Shown: piece by piece, positions 5,178 to 5,701 of the stretch
Layout of the letters: the number at the start of each line of letters is the position of its first letter
Numbering within the stretch: the stretch's first letter is position 1
NCBI GenBank assembly: GCA_017541565.1
Contig: JAFXYU010000189.1
Span: forward strand, 1 to 5,701
DNA from: a bacterium
Lineage (GTDB): Bacteria; Cyanobacteriota; Vampirovibrionia; Gastranaerophilales; Gastranaerophilaceae
Reading direction: 5' to 3'
DNA length: 5,701 nt
Made by a program: the position numbers and the translations under genes
The notes under the pieces: model-generated
Told to the model about the DNA's origin: nothing
Seen by the model: the letters and a program-made list of their open reading frames with translations, nothing else
Databases searched by the model: none

Positions 5178-5701
5178 ATGAACAAAAATCAGTCAGTCGG
5201 TATGTATGTGATATTAGGGATTATGGTTCTGGCATTTATTTCAATGTTTTTTACCGGTCCTACTTCAAAGACGCAAGAACTCTCTTATACTGCTTTTTTG
5301 CAGAAAGTTGAGAATAAAGAGATTAAGAGTGTTGATATAGGCAAGGATTCTTTAATTGCACTTCCAACAAAACAGCCGGAAACAAAAGCAACGGCAAATC
5401 CGCTATATGGGGAAGTAAAACCACCGACACTTCAATATAAAGTAGTAATACCTGATAATTCTGATATTTTGACAAAATTGGAAGAAAACAATGTTGAAAT
5501 TTCAGCGAAAAAAGCAGGGGAGTCCGGTTCAATGTTTGGTGTAGGCTCTTCTCTACTTACAATTTTATTGGTATTCGGAGTTATTCTTTTGATTATAAAA
5601 TCCATACAGGCAGGCGGGGCTCAGGCGATGTCTTTTGGAAAGAGCAGAGCAAAGATGCTTATGGATAGTAAGGTTAAGACAACATTTAACGATGTCGCCG
5701 G
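5178..5701 (+). CDS. ftsH: FtsH ATP-dependent membrane metalloprotease, N-terminal part only
   Basis: FtsH is a hexameric AAA+ zinc protease that extracts and degrades membrane proteins and short-lived regulators. Only 174 full codons are present; the ATPase and HEXXH protease domains lie beyond the window. Visible parts: a first membrane span (about 9-25), an extracytoplasmic domain (about 26-122) starting TGPTSKTQELSYTAFLQKVE with an extra Pro/Lys/Thr-rich insertion near 63-84, a second span (about 125-141), a Gly/Ala/Gln juxtamembrane segment, then SFGKSRAKM (152-160) and the FNDVAG entry to the AAA domain (170-175). The start ATG follows AAAGAGGGAG with four to seven bases of spacing. The juxtamembrane segment resembles cyanobacterial FtsH. 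It is transcribed away from the hydrolase gene from its own extended -10 promoter. Confidence 0.95.
   Translation, partial: MNKNQSVGMYVILGIMVLAFISMFFTGPTSKTQELSYTAFLQKVENKEIKSVDIGKDSLIALPTKQPETKATANPLYGEVKPPTLQYKVVIPDNSDILTKLEENNVEISAKKAGESGSMFGVGSSLLTILLVFGVILLIIKSIQAGGAQAMSFGKSRAKMLMDSKVKTTFNDVA

Noticed and set aside
5323..5532. 69-codon minus-strand frame within ftsH
   Set aside because: It is antisense to the conserved FtsH coding sequence and has no ribosome site.

Overview
The window is AT-rich chromosomal DNA from a low-GC bacterium that uses the standard genetic code. It holds ordinary housekeeping genes and no visible mobile element, tRNA, rRNA or CRISPR array. The FtsH and PRPP synthetase sequences look cyanobacteria-like from memory: the FtsH juxtamembrane segment ends in SFGKSRAKMLMD and leads to FNDVAG, and the Prs has an N-terminal extension and ends near SVSSLF. 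With the low GC, this suggests the non-photosynthetic sister group of Cyanobacteria (Vampirovibrionia/Melainabacteria, such as gut Gastranaerophilales). That placement is inferred and was not tested by a search.

Layout. Minus strand, in transcription order from right to left: a peptidoglycan-hydrolase-like protein with a very Phe-rich N-terminus (4079-5038); then prs with its own promoter (2770-3780); a Bax-inhibitor-1-like membrane protein with an extended -10 promoter inside a dyad (1961-2686); a hairpin terminator or attenuator; rmuC (683-1885); and an OmpR-family response regulator whose start overlaps the rmuC stop by 8 nt and whose last residues lie beyond the left edge (1-690). Plus strand: ftsH, transcribed divergently from the hydrolase gene, enters at 5178 and runs off the right edge after its second membrane segment.

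The most unusual stretch is the 3848-4078 gap between prs and the hydrolase gene. It holds no convincing long gene on either strand, yet has a good plus-strand intrinsic terminator (4018-4046). Just upstream lies a 12-bp hairpin (3971-3999), and an unpaired C/U-rich tract containing CCTCCTCCCC separates the two. Hairpin, CU-rich linker and terminator hairpin is the architecture of small RNAs that pair with Shine-Dalgarno sequences, including the cyanobacterial Yfr1 family, with which it shares the core CUCCUC. This is the best candidate for an undescribed element here.

Functional links. The rmuC and regulator genes appear translationally coupled. The Bax-inhibitor-like protein and FtsH lie about 2.5 kb apart; in E. 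coli a member of the wider superfamily (YccA) is an FtsH substrate and modulator. The link is suggestive only, because this protein resembles a different subfamily.
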